Source: Leucaena leucocephala (taxonomy: Eukaryota > Streptophyta > Magnoliopsida > Fabales > Fabaceae). Taken from it: 64,000 nt of DNA. The stretch lies in NCBI GenBank assembly GCA_037074615.1, contig CM073518.1, positions 4,960,001 through 5,024,000 of the forward strand, given 5' to 3'. Under the pieces are notes generated by a model. That model searched no databases. It was given only the letters and a program-made list of their open reading frames with translations, and was not told where the DNA came from. The position numbers and the translations under genes were made by a program. Shown piece by piece: positions 21,855 through 34,000 of this stretch; position 1 is the first letter of the stretch; the number at the start of each line of letters is the position of its first letter.

Positions 21855-24600
21855 CTGACACGTTTAAGCTCGCGATCAAAATCCCAGAAGTAGAGAACGG
21901 TAAAGATACAAAATTGCCGCGGGAGTAACGAGGCTCTGCAATGGAAAAAGTAGAGAAGAAGGGAAACAGTGAGCAGAGAGCCCACCGAAAAAAGAAAAGA
22001 AGAAGCGAGGAGTGAGAAACTGAGATGAAAGTATATGAAGAGAGAGAAAGAGAGATAATGGCGTTAAGGAGAAGGAAATAAGGGGGATCGGGTCTGCAAG
22101 TGAAAAAGGGCGAGTGGAGACAATCATAAACAATTAAGAGAACAGAGGGAAAGACGGAGGAGGGAGCAGCGGGAGATTGTTTTGTCGTATGGTGGATGTG
22201 GATTGTTAAGAGTAGAGGTTGTTAGAGTTTAGAGGGAGGAGGGGAATACGACAGCAAGTAGACGACGACACCTGGCTAGTTGGTACCTCAGATGCCTGAC
22301 GTCGGATTAGATTAGTTAGGGACAACACCTTCAAATGTAAACGGCGAAGCAGGGCCGTTACCAACGGTCAAACAATGGCCTCGTACGGTCAAACCGATAT
22401 CACAGTTCACAGTTCACAGTTCACAGTTCAGAAGCTAACGCCTAACGCCATGATTCTGGAATACTTTTATGGGACAATGCACATCAATTATGGATGGAGT
22501 ACTGCTCAAAGCCATCCGTTGCCCCCGCATGCGCCTCAATTACACACATCCGTTCCCTCGTTCATCTACTTTTTTTTTTAAATACAAATATATTTATCGC
22601 CTACCTTCACTCATTCTTGCGCTCATTATTACTCACACCTTGTTCCCACTCCCAAATTGAATGCGCGTAATGAAATTATTTGATTCTGACCTCACAAGTG
22701 TAGTTGCTAAGGGAATGCACCAATAATTGGCATTAGAAAAGAGAGGAGAGATTGACATCAACATGCATGCAATACATAATTGTTGTTATTAGTTTTTTTA
22801 ATTTTAAAAGGTTGATTCGAGAGTAAGGACGCGTCTCTACAACATTGTAGAATCAGAAGTCACTGGTCACTGGTCACTGTATGGAAAAGATGGTTAAAAC
22901 TAGTCGTCGTTAAGAAGAGCTGTTTTCATCCAACTTTATCGTTGTTGTATGTAGGACGGTACGGGTTTGCTCACAGGAAAACCGCGTTTGCGTGATGTAG
23001 TGGATGAACAGGAATAGCATTAAGGCAGATAGCAACTACTTTGGTTGGTGAGGTATGGGAAGAAGAAGCGCAATGGAAGTCAGACATGTTTGTTCGGATT
23101 CATGCTGGTTTCAAACGATAGGTCATGTTGTGAGGGAATTTCTGAGTTTAAGATTGAACGAAGAAAGACCGGTGGATCCACGTCTATGAATGGGTTCCAC
23201 TATATTATTCATGGCTGCGATTTGTTGTATGTGTGGGGCCCAGTTAAGCTTCTTCCTTTTGACCCTTCACTCTGCATTCTGGCTAAAAAGACGCCCTGTG
23301 GGCACCACCCCACTCCATCCCTGTACCTTGCTTTTTTGCAAGCAATCCTCTTGATTGCCTCGCTAATCACGGGCTCTTCTTCCCTTTTTCTATGCGTGCG
23401 TGTGTAGTCTCATATACCTACTACATAACAACAATGTCATTCCTTTCCAACTTACCAATAATACGTCGTATCAAAAAAAAACAACTTACCAATAATACGG
23501 ACCACCTTCCTTTTGCATTGCCTGCTTCATTTCCTAGAAATACTTCTCTTTGCTAGTTCTTCTATTTTGTTAAATGCACGTCAAACCTGACTGATATGCC
23601 TCTTTAATTAAAATTACATGGAGGTAATCAAGTGTCGTGAAGGTCAGTGTTGCTTAAGGGAAGAAGTGAAGTATGGGAGGGAGAGACAGAGACGCTTGTT
23701 GTGAAGGAAATATAGGACGTAGGAGAATGAAAGGGACGGGAAAATAATATGGGATGAGCAGAGTTATGACTATAACTTAAAAGGGATATTTCATGATTTC
23801 CACGCCCAGCACGGGGAGTCCCCCTTTTCCCCCATCCTTCTCCACTTTTTCTTCCTAATCATACCCAATAACGTTATACTGAATCGTGCAACTATATATA
23901 TCCTATTATACACTCTGTGGTGAGAGTTGAAATAATGAAGCATTTAATATGTTAGTTTTGGAATATACGAAATCAATCCATTTGGTTGGGAGGTGACATC
24001 TGATTCTCTCCCACACGTCATCTTCATCCCTTTGCCAACTTGGTGCTCTCCTTCACATGCAAGCTGCCCTTCCTCCCCCTCAATTCATCGCAAATTCACA
24101 ATACCAACTTTACTAACAATAAAGGTTCTGGACGGAATCTGACAACTCTGCCCAACTTCACGCCTGGACAAAGATCCAGGAATGGTGCCTCATTTCTTTG
24201 CCTTTCTCTCTCCCCTCATACTTGTTTATTGGCCCCACAACAAATCTTCATACGCGTAGAGGCCATGCTCCACAATATCCACATTATTTAAACTATATTC
24301 TGACAATATTCAAAGTTATTCTCATCTTATATTTACTAAGCCATAAATACACTGAGTTTAAGTGCTATAAATAGCATGTTACAGGTTAGAACTAGACTAA
24401 CCATCCATTTATTCGACGAATATAATCTAACCCGCGAGTCATAATGCACCTAGATTCTAAAAAACGTCGGAGTATCAATTATATTTATTATGCCATTGCG
24501 GGTGTTTATCTTGTCACCCATTCCCTCTACAAAATACAAACTACCCTAACTTCTTTTTTCTTTTGAAAAAAGTAAAGAGGGAGGGAAAAAGGAAGAAAGT
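21855..24600. other. 5' flank of the DUF620 gene and intergenic DNA
   Basis: GA-rich and CT-rich leader-like sequence lies directly upstream of the DUF620 start (21900-22260). Beyond it I see AT-rich DNA with small ORFs (23045-23407, 24040-24291) that have no recognisable content. The only repeats are short 7-mer arrays near 22401 and 22860. Confidence 0.5.
22401..22430. repeat. 7-bp tandem repeat (CACAGTT), four units
   Basis: CACAGTT is repeated four times plus CA. A similar 7-mer pattern (TTTACAC) is at about 29228-29249, and a shorter one (CACTGGT) near 22860. Simple tandem repeats with no assigned function. Confidence 0.9.
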
Positions 24601-24621
24601 AGATCTCTCCGAATTAGGAAG

Positions 24622-25273
24622 TTTTTTTTTATACAAGAGAGGTTAAACCTAAGTTATAAAATAAATTAAATAAAGGGAAACAATTTTTAAACTATCTTTT
24701 GCCACTAATACCTCTAAAAATAGTGGGCACATTCCTAAAAAAAGTTACTTAGATAATGCTTGTTTAGCTAACGAAATTCGCAACCTGATTAACTATCCTT
24801 GGAGTATATATAATTTTCACCTCCAATTCACACTTCAATAATGATAGCAGGTGTGTCAACAGAAGACTGCATGCATAATTTTTCTCCATATGACGAATAG
24901 ATTCAACAGCATTTTTTGCATTAAATTTTAGTATGATTTTCTTAAACCCTAAATCCCAAACTAGAGCTAGATCTTTAAGGATTACCCATTGTTTAGCTTC
25001 AATGATGCTGCAATAACCTATTATATGCATAAATTCCGCTATCCAATTTCCCCCATGATCTCTGATAATACCTCCACACCCTACCTTATTTGGAGACCTC
25101 GTAGCAAATCCGTCAACATTTTTTTTTACCCAACCTCTCAATGGAGCTTTCCACTTAACAATATATAGATTTATGCCATTAGGAACAATTTGTATTTGTT
25201 GGCACACAAAAGTTCGCCATACCCTCTTGAGAACTAACAACTCCTGAGTCTTAGTGAAATCAGCTTCAAACAT
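24622..25273 (-). mobile_element. LINE fragment: RNase H domain and 3' end
   Basis: An ORF at 25273-24764 reads as the RNase H domain (RVT_3) of a plant LINE. WKAPLRGWVKKNVDG holds the first catalytic Asp, followed by GCGGIIRDHGGNWI, and EAKQW holds the Glu. The usual LESD motif, with the third acidic residue, is LKFN, so that Asp is lost. The usual REANQVAD-like end is PRIVNQVAN. The 3' tail is probably the T tract at about 24622-24630. Reverse transcriptase is absent, so the copy is 5' truncated. No target duplication could be identified. It differs from the 3.2-8.9 kb LINE, which lacks RNase H. Confidence 0.82.
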
Positions 25274-25313
25274 TAATCCGTTCCTCTATTTTCATAAATG
25301 TCAAATCTAAGCG

Positions 25314-25330
25314 CCCCCCCCCCCCCCCCC
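25314..25330. repeat. Poly(C) tract, 17 bases
   Basis: A pure run of 17 C directly after the 5' truncation point of the LINE fragment. Unusual in AT-rich DNA; its length in the assembly may be inexact. Confidence 0.9.
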
Positions 25331-25331
25331 A

Positions 25332-28140
25332 CATTAGCTCCAGTCATCCAAGTCAAATACGATAGCCAGGGGCCCATAAAATGAACTTATTCTGATCCAT
25401 AAATTAAAAGGACGTTTGATATTGGATCCTATAGAGTTGGGCCGATCAATTTGTGATGAAATACGGTCTCGTCCAGGCCCTAGGGATCGCGGGTTGATCT
25501 GATTCGGGCTTTGGGGCCCTCGATAGAGTTGATAATGACACATGAATAGTAATTAATGGGAGTAAATAAATTTGTCAGAAGTTAGGTGCCAGCTATGGTG
25601 GTAGGGCTCGGTCGCCAGTACCACGCGTGCCTTCAATATTTCTTTAGTTTGGAGAAATTCATGTTCAGAACTAATATTAAATTGTTTCCAATAGCAAAAT
25701 AACACTGTAGTCCAATTAAAAGGTGAAATAAAAAGAAAAGGAAGAGGCCACGCCTCTTTAGTTGCTTGGGGTGAAAAGAGCGAGGATTTGGGAAGAGGAA
25801 GGAGGGACCACAGTCCACGGCTAGGAAAGGGGTGAAGAATTGGGGGATCGAGGAAGCAAACAGAGAAATCCGCATGGATGGTCATGTCTTTAATGTCATG
25901 TGGGCCGTGGAACAAGAACAGTACTTGCAGAGAAAGATATCAGTGTTCAATGCACAGTTTTCAAACATTATGGCTGGTCCATCCTCCATGCTCAGCATCT
26001 TTAGTTGAAGAACGCCATACTTGCGTGAGGATTAATGAGACCATTAACACATGTTAATCAGACCTCGTTTTTAGAGTTTGCAATGCTCTGCGCATACGTT
26101 GAACATTTGCATAATCTTGCGCTGAAAATAGTACCGTCTCATTGGATTCCATATTGTTCATTTATTCTACTGCCGCGTATTTTTCTACGCCGTTAGTTGC
26201 ATGGTACTGTTGTGAGTAATTGATGAAATTATATTTTGGTGCCATTTTTAAGAAACAAAAAATACAGTCAGAAGCTAATTATCTTTGCATGCAGTAAATT
26301 AAAACAGATGAATAAAATTGAACATTGACGGTGGCGCTGACAATTTGAGTCAAAGGTGGTTGACTCATGATGGTGTGACGTCGTTTGGTTAGAATGATTT
26401 GTCATGAAGTGGCTGAGGTGTTGATGAGAGTGGGGTGTGTGTATGATAAACAGAGAGAACGTAAGAGGAGAATGAGGGGGAGTGGGCGGCATATGAAACC
26501 GACCATTAGAAGCTAGGGCTGAATATTTAATACGATGAAGGTGGGGCCAGGACTCAGGGCTCAGGACTGAGGCAGGAAAAGGAACATGAACCTAGGTTCC
26601 TCTCAGTAACTGTATCTTTTTAATAATTAACAACAGCTAGATTTGGTTGAATTAAAAGAATACGATGCATGAATATCAACTCTCATCCAAGCTTTTATGT
26701 TATAGATAGATCAATAATGCCGACACACATCACGTGAGGCCGACAACAGCGTACGAGGGTCTCCTCCCTTTCCTAGAATCCTCCTCGCAGGTGTTTCCCG
26801 GGCACTCTAGACTCTTCTAAAAAAGCATGCAACTTCCCTTTTTTTCCCCCAGTAAAAAAGCAAGTGCTTTTAGCCCGCTCTAACCTGTCTCACAAAGCAA
26901 CCATCAGCTGTGCAGATAATCATGCATTTTTTTAATGGAATTTCAAAACATTAAGTTTAGTGCCCACTTAGATGAGAAATACATCTTAAGATAGTTATGG
27001 CCGTGGCGGCTTGCCCAGATTCTTTTTCTTTTTCCGACCTTGGTGGTCCTTTCCTTACTCCAGTTTTCTCCTTTAATTAGGTCCCTATGGTTAGCTCATT
27101 CCCTTCTTTCACGCTCTCCATCCTTCTAAACCATTCTGTAGTTTTTATTCAAAATGTAACATTTTTTTTGGTCGGGAAATTGCCAGCTTTCAGAAGTGGT
27201 GGACTCCATTAGTTGTCAACCAAGTGGTTGTTTTGTCCTGTATGATGGCTCTGCCGTTAAATGCACATCGCCCCCGACCCCTCCCTTCTTTTTCCATTGG
27301 GGTACATTTGGTACATTAGAAAAGTTTTTAACAGAAGTTGTCGTAAAAATAAAAATAAAAATAAAAATATAATTAAGTTAAAAATACATTTTAAAAATTT
27401 ATTTAGTATATTAGAAATAAGTATATAATTGATATATAATTTAGGATAAAATAATCTAAAATATTTTTTTATAACGTAAGAAGTATTAAAATTGTCTAGA
27501 AATTTTATAATTTGAAATAAAATAATTTAAAATATTTTATTTTTACTTCTCTCATCTTATTTATTAATTTTTTTATAAAATTAAAATAATCTAAAATATT
27601 AAAAATTGAAATAACTTCTATTATAATAAACAAAATACTTGATTTTATCTTTATTTCTACTTTTATACTACTAAATATATTTTTACTTTTTAGTATGAGG
27701 GATTTGGAGGGACGGAAAGTTGAGGGGAAATTTTTTTAATTATATTTATAAAAATTGAAAAATAGAATTAAAGATTTTTAATGAATTTTTTTATTTTTTT
27801 ATTTTATATCTTATCTTTATTAAAATTTTATAACTTCACTTTCTCTAAATTTTTTAAATACTGCTCTAGAAAATTTTCTCCTATTCTTCCTTCCCCTCTA
27901 AATCCCAATGCACATGACGTAGGGGTGATTTATATTTTAATCCCTAGCATTAGTTTAAAGGGAATGCAAATCCAAAGGGCTATGGGTAGTAGGTAAATCC
28001 AAAAGAACGCGGCTTCTGCACAAAACCAGAACAAAAAATCAGTGTCCAGCTGTGTGTGGGTTAAACTTGTTGACAAGGATCCAATAAATTCTCACAGTAA
28101 CGCACATCTCCCTAACCCCTTCCGCAAACCTTCTCATCTC
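25332..28140. other. Intergenic DNA upstream of the snakin gene
   Basis: No supported gene. ORFs at 25553-25915 and 26268-26492 (minus) have no recognisable domains. From about 27300 to 27910 the sequence is very AT-rich with MITE-like blocks. Confidence 0.5.
27699..27910. repeat. MITE-like element with imperfect terminal inverted repeats
   Basis: The left end GGGATTTGGAGGGACGG and the reverse complement of the right end, GGGATTTAGAGGGGAAGG, are near-identical, with about 180 bases of AT-rich DNA between them. No clean duplication of the flanks was visible. The size and structure fit a MITE. Confidence 0.5.
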
Positions 28141-28144
28141 TTGC

Positions 28145-28152
28145 TATAAATA
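28145..28152 (+). promoter_or_regulatory. TATA box of the snakin/GASA gene
   Basis: TATAAATA lies 70 bases before the start codon, in a sequence otherwise fit for a short leader. Position and match are typical of a plant core promoter. Confidence 0.7.
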
Positions 28153-28221
28153 ACCCCTTTCCTCTTCCTCGTTCCCTCACACACACACACTGCATTCTGG
28201 TTCTGGGTCCTTCCTTGGAAG

Positions 28222-28591
28222 ATGAAGACAAGCTCTGCAACTGTGCTGTTGCTGTGCCTTTTCCTAGTGAGCTCGTCTCTGTTAGAGCTCACAATGGCTG
28301 GTTCTCGTAAGCTCAAATCTATCTCCTTTCACTCTCATTCAAAATTTGTTTTTTTTTTTTGTTGTTGAAGTCATTTAGAACTAATTATGTTTGTTGGTGA
28401 AAGCAGCATTCTGTGGCGGCAAGTGTGGGGAGAGATGCGCAAAGGCAGGAGTTCAGGACAGATGCTTGAAGTTCTGCGGGATCTGCTGCGAGAAATGCAA
28501 GTGTGTGCCTTCTGGAACTTATGGCAACAAGCACGAGTGCCCTTGCTACAGGGATCTCAAGAACAGCAAGGGCCAGCCCAAATGCCCTTGA
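28222..28591 (+). CDS. Snakin/GASA-family cysteine-rich secreted peptide
   Basis: Two exons. Exon 1 (28222-28306) encodes a signal peptide, MKTSSATVLLLCLFLVSSS, then LLELTMAGS. Exon 2 starts at 28407, or at 28404 if the neighbouring AG is used, and ends at 28591, giving 89 or 90 residues. The mature part carries the GASA domain with 12 cysteines in the family spacing: FCGGKCGERC, RCLKFCGICCEKCKC, VPSGTYGNKHECPCYRD and the end GQPKCP. Members are secreted to the apoplast, respond to gibberellin and other hormones, and in some cases are antimicrobial. The second exon lacks any stop or frameshift. Which acceptor is used decides one extra Ala. Confidence 0.96.
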
Positions 28592-31081
28592 AAACTCCAT
28601 TCCTCTTAATTAGCTTTCTTGTTCCAGTTGAGATTTGTGTTGTTTAATTACCCGCTTCATTTAATTTCTTCCCTCGTATAATATATGCATGTATAATTTT
28701 GTCATAGGAATTTAGGTCCTCATCAGAAATAAGTTGATTTGGGTCTCCCTGTACTTTGTTGCTCTCTATTTATGTCTATTGTGCACCGCCGCCGTCGCTT
28801 TAATGAATAATCTGTGCCTTCCTTCCCTTAAAACGCCCAAACTCTTCTCTTCTTTACTAGTCCTAGCTACCAAGTGATTGTAGTAGATTAACGCCTTTAG
28901 AAGTTGTATTAGACTCGTTATTATTTTTGTGCTGAACGAAGTTTTTAAATCGATCTTGTAAATTGTAATGATCAAATTTGAGAGGACTAGAAAACACGAA
29001 ATGCAAAGTGAACGACTGAGCGTCGCTATCTTCAAAGGTCTCCGCTTCCAGCTTCAGGCGCCCTTGATTAAGTGCTCCGAATTAGAAAGCTGCTTTTGAA
29101 TTTGATGCTTAAAGTTTCAAATTTTTATAGTAATTTCCACGTATTAATGGATTGATTTGTGAATGAATGTCACGTGGGGGAGGCGTTGACACCTGACACC
29201 GTCATGTTTCAAATATCTCCGTTCACAGTTTACACTTTACACTTTACACCACAAGGAAAAAAAAAATATCTGTTGCTCCTTGTTACTTGCTAGTGCGTCT
29301 TCCACAATGCAGCCGACTCGATGGAGTAAAATAATGGCAATAATATTTTGTCAGTAACTAGGAAAATAGTATAGGATAAAGGGGTACTCAGCATATTAGT
29401 ACCTAACATAGTAATTGGTGCAATTAGCACCTCATATATTAAATATGGAGCAATTCTACCCCAAACAAATAGACCTTTCACAGAAAAGAAGAAGAAGCTA
29501 TCCTTCCCAAAGTTCTTCCCATCTCCATTGCAGTCCTATGAGAAGCAAGTGTAAAGTCTATGGAGTTGGAGCGGAAGAACCCATGTGAATTGCTTGGGAC
29601 TTGCGAAACCCATAGTGAAAACTCTATCAAAAACTCCATGGACTTCTTCCTATGGGAAACGCAAAATTTCACCCCTTCTTCAACCAGCCAACCATATCAG
29701 TGATCCATATGAAGTTAAAAAAAAGAACTGTGAATGGATAGATGGGTCAATATGAAGTTTAAAAAATACAAAATCTTTTCAATAACAAATGTGACTATAT
29801 TCGAGTACTAAATGCGCCTTTGAAGGTTTAAAAGTAAGTCCTACTGTTATAATTTATGAACGTATGAATTGATTGACAATAATTTCCTTCGAGCCTCAAA
29901 TATTGTCATTATCATATCATAACAAGATATAGTATTTATAAATCCATATGAAGGTTATTCGTCCTTCAGGATATTGAAGCTCTATTCAGACGTGGATGTT
30001 TGTACAATTGATATAGAGGTGAAGTTTAATTTTATTATTTTTATCACTAAAAAAAGGTAACAGGATATACCAACAATTATTTGAATGTAGATTCCCTGCA
30101 AACGCAATCAATATAATCTAATTGAAATATGCTTTTTAAGGGGAAGAGCCAAGATATATGTGACCGAATCAGCGGTTTCTGGCTTGCTCTATTTTTATTT
30201 AGCTTCGTCTTTGTTTTGGGCTTCGCTGGACTTTTCTCCCCGTCGAGTGAAGTTATCGATGGTTATGGAGCAGTCAAATTACTGGCCGCAGAATATTTGT
30301 GCCTCATTATATTAAACAATTTCTAGGGCAACCAATCAAATTAGTGCGTTATAATATGATAAACCAATATTAGCATAACTTGAATTTCATTTTTGTGCTC
30401 AAATCTATTCGATTTAGTTAAGTATCAACTGACTTTCACTACCTTACGGTGAACCTTGAATCAAGCAAATTGTCATAAATTCTGGGTACCATCAACAATT
30501 CAAATTTCAAATTTGCTAATACTAATTACCAGAGTTTGGGGATGGTTTGTTTTATACAACAGATAGAACAAATGATATTTCTCAAACAAAAATGAATAAA
30601 AAATGGGATTCCCTGATTCAGATTCTTAAAAACAGACAAAGTCAAACCACAGTAAAATAATACGGGCGAGTCAAGTGTTTGAAAATCCGAATAACCGGCA
30701 TATTCATGCCATCAAAAATTAAATTTTAAAAGTCTCGTAAATTGACAAATAAAGAAACAATTCAACATTAAGGGAATAGAGCAAATGAGTTCCATTTATT
30801 GCAAAAAGAGGAAAAGATAACAACCACTACAACAACAACAACAACAGCGACGTATATATACGATCCGCTTCTACAAAATAATATATTCCCTCCAATCAAA
30901 ACTCTCTACCTTTCCACTAATTCCTCCTTTAAACTCTAAAACAAAGAGAGCAGCTACCATCACTAGTTCAAGGCATTGCCTTGGTTCTCAAGTAAATGGG
31001 ACAAAACGAATTGACTCCCTAAACAACTACGGGAAGTCTTCACAGAAAAACATGTGATACATGACAAATAATAATACATGT
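28592..31081. other. Intergenic DNA between snakin and Pumilio genes
   Basis: The snakin 3' UTR should lie in the first 250 bases. The rest is AT-rich with no recognisable ORF. The Pumilio 3' UTR is probably in about 30780-31081. A stretch near 29390-29700 contains several short inverted segments around TCCATGGACTTC/CCCATAG, unassigned. Confidence 0.5.
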
Positions 31082-34000
31082 CTACAACATGAATCGTAGG
31101 TTGCCCCTGTTAAACCGAGCAAGTAGCTTTTTCCCGTAGAGATTGCCACGCATCCTTGCAGAATTCCGATCAATCAGCTTCAACAGCATATCACGAATGT
31201 GTCCCTACACCCAGGAAAAAAAGAATAGCATTGCAATTAACTCCACGAGGCTTTAGACACACCATGTAGCATGTTCTGCATATTCCTAGAGAAAATGCTT
31301 CATAAAGAGCAATTCAAAAAACCTCGTGAAAAACATGCCCTGATGCAATGTATCAACCAGGATCTGACCTATTTTAGAAGATATAAAAACATCAAAGACA
31401 GCACTCTTACTAAACAAATGCCTTCAGAGAAACTTGATGACACTTAGCTACGGGCAGTAACTTGTTTAGAAACCCGTTGATCTATTATAAAAAAAGAAAC
31501 CTAATGGTCTTAGCCAAACGTGTTCCCGAGCATATCAGCCATCTCAATGCTAAATTGAGCATTTTGAAGCAAATCTGACCCAGTAAAATTATTCAGCCAT
31601 CTAACGTAAAAGATGCACTGGCAATGCTAGCATAAAATAAGCAAGCAACCAAATGTTTCCCACCCAGACTGAGAGAAGCGCCTCGAAATCTCCCACAGTA
31701 GCTGGTCAATTGCCTATAATATTAGGAACTCCAAAATTTAAACCCAACAAATGAGCAAATATAAATATATAAATTCCCATGCGTTCTAGTGCCCTAACCT
31801 TGGACACCATCAGTGCTGATCTGATGACATAATTGCCATATGCATCCACAAGAAGCTCTGAAACATCTCTATGTTGAAGCAACTCCACAATTATTGGTGC
31901 AGAATACTGCTCTCCAGATTCACGCAAAAACTTCTCCACAACGTTACTAGCATATTTACTGCAGGAAAGAGAGTAAAATCTCCCTTGAAGCCTTATGAGC
32001 ATAGATTCTGTAACTGCAGCTATTCTCAGAGAAATCAAGTGTTGCACCACATAGTTCCTGGCAGCGGAGAAAAAACAACATGCAATTGAGACAATGGTAG
32101 TCAAATCTTTTTTAACCAAAAAATTTGTAGTTAAGCATCAATGTCAAATGAGAGAATTTCATGGTTCAGTCAAAACAAACCCGTAACAATCTTCAGCTAG
32201 CTGCGAAACATGCCGTATGATCTCAGACATGAGGCAATCTTTTATTGCCCCCTCAGCATGGTTAACACATTGCTGCAGCACGCAACACCCACTTTTATCT
32301 GTTGCAATCTCAAAACAGTGGTTTGCTACTTCATTCAGAAGATGCTGCCAGGGGAGTCTAAAGTCAGAAAATTTGATGACAGAAAACCATAGTAGAGTAA
32401 CATATCAAATCAGACTTTATCCCATAAGAATTGAGAACCATTTCAATTGTCTCCCTAGTTTCCTTTTCGGAAAAGGGAATCAGGGAACTTTTAAAAAATC
32501 CCATTGTCATTCATACCGAATCTTGAAATACCTATCCAAACAAGGGCATGTAGCGTTGAGATGGTTCATTTTCTATACAAATGGGCATTAAAAAAAAATT
32601 TACAATGGCATTGGAAAAAGTAGAAATGGAAAATAAAGGAAAATTGGTGAACTATGATAAACATATTATGAAGCCAAACATTGGTGACTATTGTCACATC
32701 CTAATTTTTTTATGCTTTAGGGACCATTCGGTAGAATCTGGAACCACTTTTAAGGTCATTGAAATCAAATTACATAATCTGAAATTTTACTCTATCGAGT
32801 ACTGTCTATTATGCAAATTTTAGCTAAGTGACATAACTTCAAAAAATTATAATTAAATTTAAAAAAATCAAAACGAAGTGGTTCAAGTTGCTACATGAAG
32901 CTAATTTAATCCTCTTTCAGGAAAAAATAACTTATTGACCACACCTTGACCAAGTCAATATCAGTCAACGTTCCAAAATTACTGTTCATCTAACTTTTTC
33001 CCCTAAATCTAGCATTTTGATCTCTAACTTTGAAAAATTATATCTCCATGTGTAGATATCCAAATGAAGTGTTCTATGTATCAAATCAAAGCTTGGTATG
33101 TCTACTATTTATTGGTAAAATATTATACATTTATTCAATCATTTATTATTTTTCATTATAACTCAAATGTCACTGCTTACTGTTCATAATGACAATTTCC
33201 AGCAAGCAATTATACATACATACATCAATTACATATCAATCATGCTAAATAATTATTAACTTCTTTTCATGTATCTTTATCTCTTTCATCTTGAGAAGAC
33301 CTACTGTAATTGGATTGATATGGAAGGGGTGAGATTTCGGGGGAAATCTCAGTAACAAACGGTACCATAAACAATATATGCATTAATGTAAATACTTATA
33401 CTTGCTTGTGAAAGTGTTAACAATGTATAAAGTGCATACTTTCATGTAACATATGAAATACAATTGGCTAAAGTAATCATAGAAATAGAGCTTAAATCAT
33501 ATACATATATACAACACAATTCAATATAGCCAAAGCATAACCAAGTATAACATACAATACATACAAGTTTATGATAGTTTACTACCTGACGTGTAGCCTT
33601 TCATTTAGTCTTTAGCCTTTACTCTAAGGTTCCTCCTTTTCATAGGTCAGAGTCTATATAAGGCATAATAATATTTTATTATTATCCTATCTAATATAGC
33701 TCTACTTAACTTAACTCAAACTTACTTGAGGTAATACCATTAACCTAACAATCCCTTAACTTTCTTTCTATCCATGGCTAACCTTATCAAGAGAGACATT
33801 TCTCTATTCTAACTATTAAATTCATAAGAACAATCCTCTAATTTATTAAAGTAGGGATTAAAATAAATTACTTACCTGATTCCTAAACTTGCTAAGTCCC
33901 TAAATCTTTTGGATTGCTTCTAACTCAGTAAAACTCCTTCTTTTTCTTCTCTTTCTTCTCTCTCTTCCTTGCCGTGTTGTGGAATGGAATGAAAGGGGAT

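Noticed and set aside
23045..23407. Plus ORF of 120 codons
   Set aside because: No recognisable content; AT/GC composition and context look intergenic.
25553..25915. Minus ORF of 120 codons
   Set aside because: Nothing recognisable; a second overlapping ORF in another frame is equally long.
32217..32591. Plus ORF of 124 codons inside the Pumilio gene
   Set aside because: Antisense to Pumilio exon 3 and intron 2; shadow.
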